From the NCBI RefSeq assembly GCF_001642025.1, contig NZ_LWHO01000001.1:406573-470572 (forward strand): a DNA stretch of 64,000 nt. The letters run 5' to 3'. The DNA is from Cutibacterium namnetense. GTDB lineage: Bacteria > Actinomycetota > Actinomycetes > Propionibacteriales > Propionibacteriaceae. Shown here in pieces: positions 62,439-64,000 of this stretch. A model generated the notes under the pieces. The model was not told the DNA's origin, did no database searches, and saw nothing but the letters and a program-made list of their open reading frames with translations. Numbering within the stretch: the stretch's first letter is position 1; every line of letters begins with the position of its first letter. Position numbers and translations under genes: made by a program.

Positions 62439-63509
62439 ATGGCTTTTGCCTTCCGCAAGAAAACGATGGCTGGAGCTGTTGTTCTCGTCACTACCGTTTC
62501 AATGGCCATCGCCGGGTGCGCGAGTAGAGATCCGGAGTCTGCTAACTCCCCGTCAAAGTCGGGTGCTAGTTCCGCTCAAGCATCTTCGCAGCAGTCGCCG
62601 TCGAAGAGCCCCGTCGCGACGCCCAAGGGCTCCGGCGGAGCCAGCGTGCCGGCCGGGCTGCCGAGCGGCCCGGTGCCTGCCGGCACCTTCGGTGTTGGTG
62701 CAGCCGTCACCAAGCCCGCTTGCGCCGAGCCGCCGTCGAACTACCCCCCACTTAAGGTTCCGGGGACTGTCGTCAAGGACATCGACGGCCTGGAGGCGGG
62801 AACGAACCACGGCACGGCTGCCGACAAATATGTCTACCCGGCCTCGGTGGTGAATCAGTGGTTAGAGAAGCCTGCCACTCAGCCTAAGAACAAGAAAATC
62901 GCCTTTGTCACTTTTGATGACGGTCCAACGACCAAGTTCACCGGTGAGCAGCTGGATAATTTGAAGAAGGCAGGTGCTCGTGCCACCTTCTTCATGATTC
63001 CTCCGCAAATGCGTGACGTGAATAAGAACATGCTGAGCCGCTCACTTAAGATGGGCAATGCGCTGGCCATCCACTCGTATTCCCACGACTACAAGTACTT
63101 GTATCACGGCAGTGCTGTGGACAAGGCTAAGCACATCGGATGCGACTGGGACTGGGCAATGGCTCAAAGTCGCGCCATCCTCGGGTCGAATTACTTCTCT
63201 TCGGCCTTCCGTCATCCGGGGGGCCACATGTCCTGGACTAACCTGTCTCAGGCTGACGCTGCACTGGCCAAGCGTGGGGTCGGCTGGATCGATTGGAATG
63301 CCATGAGTGGGGACGCTGACGCGCAGCGACCCACGACTGTTCCCGGATATCTCCAGATGGTCAAGAAGAGCATCAAGGAGTCCAATAACCCGAACGTCGT
63401 GGTCATCCTCAACCACGACACGTACGGCAAGCAGATGACAGCTGAGGCCATGCCATCCATCCTCGCCTGGCTCAAGAGTCAGGGTTATGAATTCGGCGTT
63501 ATCGCCTGA
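62439..63509 (+). CDS. Polysaccharide deacetylase lipoprotein (NodB domain)
   Basis: 356 residues from ATG 62439. Lipobox MAIAGCASRD, a Ser/Pro-rich spacer to about residue 70, then a NodB domain from about residue 150: motif 1 FVTFDDGPTTKF, metal-binding His pair in AIHSYSHDYKY, motif 3 FRHPGGHMSW, motif 4 region GWIDWNAMSGDAD and final His in VVILNHDTYGKQM. All metal and catalytic positions are present. Likely de-N-acetylates peptidoglycan or a surface glycan. Ends at a 54-bp palindrome. Confidence 0.92.
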   Translation: MAFAFRKKTMAGAVVLVTTVSMAIAGCASRDPESANSPSKSGASSAQASSQQSPSKSPVATPKGSGGASVPAGLPSGPVPAGTFGVGAAVTKPACAEPPSNYPPLKVPGTVVKDIDGLEAGTNHGTAADKYVYPASVVNQWLEKPATQPKNKKIAFVTFDDGPTTKFTGEQLDNLKKAGARATFFMIPPQMRDVNKNMLSRSLKMGNALAIHSYSHDYKYLYHGSAVDKAKHIGCDWDWAMAQSRAILGSNYFSSAFRHPGGHMSWTNLSQADAALAKRGVGWIDWNAMSGDADAQRPTTVPGYLQMVKKSIKESNNPNVVVILNHDTYGKQMTAEAMPSILAWLKSQGYEFGVIA

Positions 63510-63526
63510 TCCCTAGCTAGCGGCCT

Positions 63527-63580
63527 ACGTAATTCGACGGTGCCCCCAAACAATTGTTTGGGGGCACCGTCGAATTACGT
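63527..63580. terminator. 54-bp perfect palindrome, bidirectional terminator
   Basis: Every base from 63527 to 63580 pairs with its mirror, centred on CAATTG at 63551-63556. The stem includes GGTGCCCCCAAA and its complement. It lies between the convergent deacetylase and gpmA genes, so it probably ends both transcripts. Confidence 0.85.
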
Positions 63581-63612
63581 CAAGCGACATCAGTGGTCGC
63601 TGAGGTTAGGGC

Positions 63613-64000
63613 TCACTTGTTTCCCTGGTTGGCGACCGCCTTGGCGCCGGCAGCAGCAGCCTCAGGGTCGAGGTAGCGGCCACCCTTAGTTACGGGCTTG
63701 AGGTCGTCGTCAAGCTCGTAGAGCAGCGGGATACCGGTCGGGATGTTGAGGCCGGCGATGTCCTCGTCACTAATCTCGTCAAGGTGCTTGACGAGGGCGC
63801 GCAGGGAGTTGCCGTGAGCAGCCACCAGCACCGTCTTGCCATCCTTGAGGTCGGTAGCAATGTCGGAGGTGAAGTACGGCACCATGCGAGCCACGACGTC
63901 CTTGAGGCACTCGGCGACCGGACGCTCCGACTCTGGGATGTCGGCATAACGCGGGTCGTTGAACTGGCTGAATTCGCCGTCATGGTCAAGGTCCGGCGGA
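63613..64000 (-). CDS. gpmA: Phosphoglycerate mutase, 2,3-BPG-dependent (partial)
   Basis: The C-terminal 128 residues of a minus-strand gene that starts beyond the right edge. [31 protein letters not shown] and [20 protein letters not shown] with the second catalytic His identify the GpmA type of glycolytic mutase, as does the tail [14 protein letters not shown]. The N-terminal RHG motif lies outside the window. Converges with the deacetylase gene. Confidence 0.95.
   Translation of the reverse strand, partial: PPDLDHDGEFSQFNDPRYADIPESERPVAECLKDVVARMVPYFTSDIATDLKDGKTVLVAAHGNSLRALVKHLDEISDEDIAGLNIPTGIPLLYELDDDLKPVTKGGRYLDPEAAAAGAKAVANQGNK

Overview
The window is a GC-rich actinobacterial chromosome segment. 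Gene content and order point to Cutibacterium (Propionibacterium) acnes or a very close relative. The supporting evidence is a mycothiol enzyme (mycothione reductase), CarD, a SenX3/RegX3-type two-component pair, DisA, the actinobacterial coproporphyrin route to heme with ferrochelatase fused to HemQ, and a mycobacteria-like block of histidine phosphatase, TlpA/ResA, CcdA, ResB and CcsA. I saw no rRNA, tRNA, CRISPR array, prophage or intact insertion sequence.

Layout: 1-3060 holds the end of an MFS exporter, an epimerase, a rhomboid protease, a small P-loop kinase and a transporter relic. 3.1-14.9 kb is a nearly complete tetrapyrrole cluster: hemE-hemY-hemC-hemD-hemB-hemL on the minus strand, with mutY behind it, and hemA plus a hemH-hemQ fusion running divergently. 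14.9-19.2 kb carries disA, radA and a malic enzyme. 19.2-25.2 kb carries proline and aspartate metabolism genes (putA-like, asd, proC), a CPBP protease, the tiny ribosomal protein bS22 and a glutaredoxin-like protein. 25.3-31.6 kb has a second HemD, fused to a degenerate methyltransferase domain, followed by cytochrome c maturation genes. Next comes a sigma-like protein with a membrane anchor and an extracytoplasmic GerMN/Gmad2 module, split by a dinucleotide duplication (31.6-33.05 kb).

33.9-36.1 kb is accessory in character. It contains an AT-rich, frameshifted gene for a four-helix membrane protein and a Met/His-rich membrane protein. 36.2-40.7 kb has mycothione reductase and an iron/siderophore-type ABC importer with a candidate DtxR/IdeR box. 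40.7-48.7 kb is a phosphate region: pstSCAB behind an 11-bp-repeat Pho box, a MutT1-like Nudix/phosphatase, polyphosphate kinase and a GlnR-like orphan regulator. 48.8-54 kb holds a decayed discoidin-type surface gene, dtd, a nitrobindin-like protein, a YgfZ-like protein, a polyprenyl-phosphate sugar transferase and an SDR. 54-58.3 kb carries the general PTS proteins (ptsI, ptsH), ispD-ispF and isolated PTS IIA and IIB subunits. 58.3-64 kb has carD, a lipoprotein, a RegX3/SenX3-like pair, phoU (with a three-unit Pho box between kinase and phoU), a lipoprotein polysaccharide deacetylase and the end of gpmA.

Two themes recur. The first is heme and porphyrin supply together with cytochrome c assembly and iron import. 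The second is phosphate homeostasis, with pst, ppk, phoU and the SenX3/RegX3 pair linked by matching Pho boxes. Several genes carry fresh-looking small lesions (2-bp duplication, 1-bp deletions, one nonsense codon). The most unusual content is the membrane-anchored sigma/GerMN protein, the AT-rich four-helix orphan, and the HemH-HemQ fusion, which keeps an internal ribosome-binding site for HemQ.
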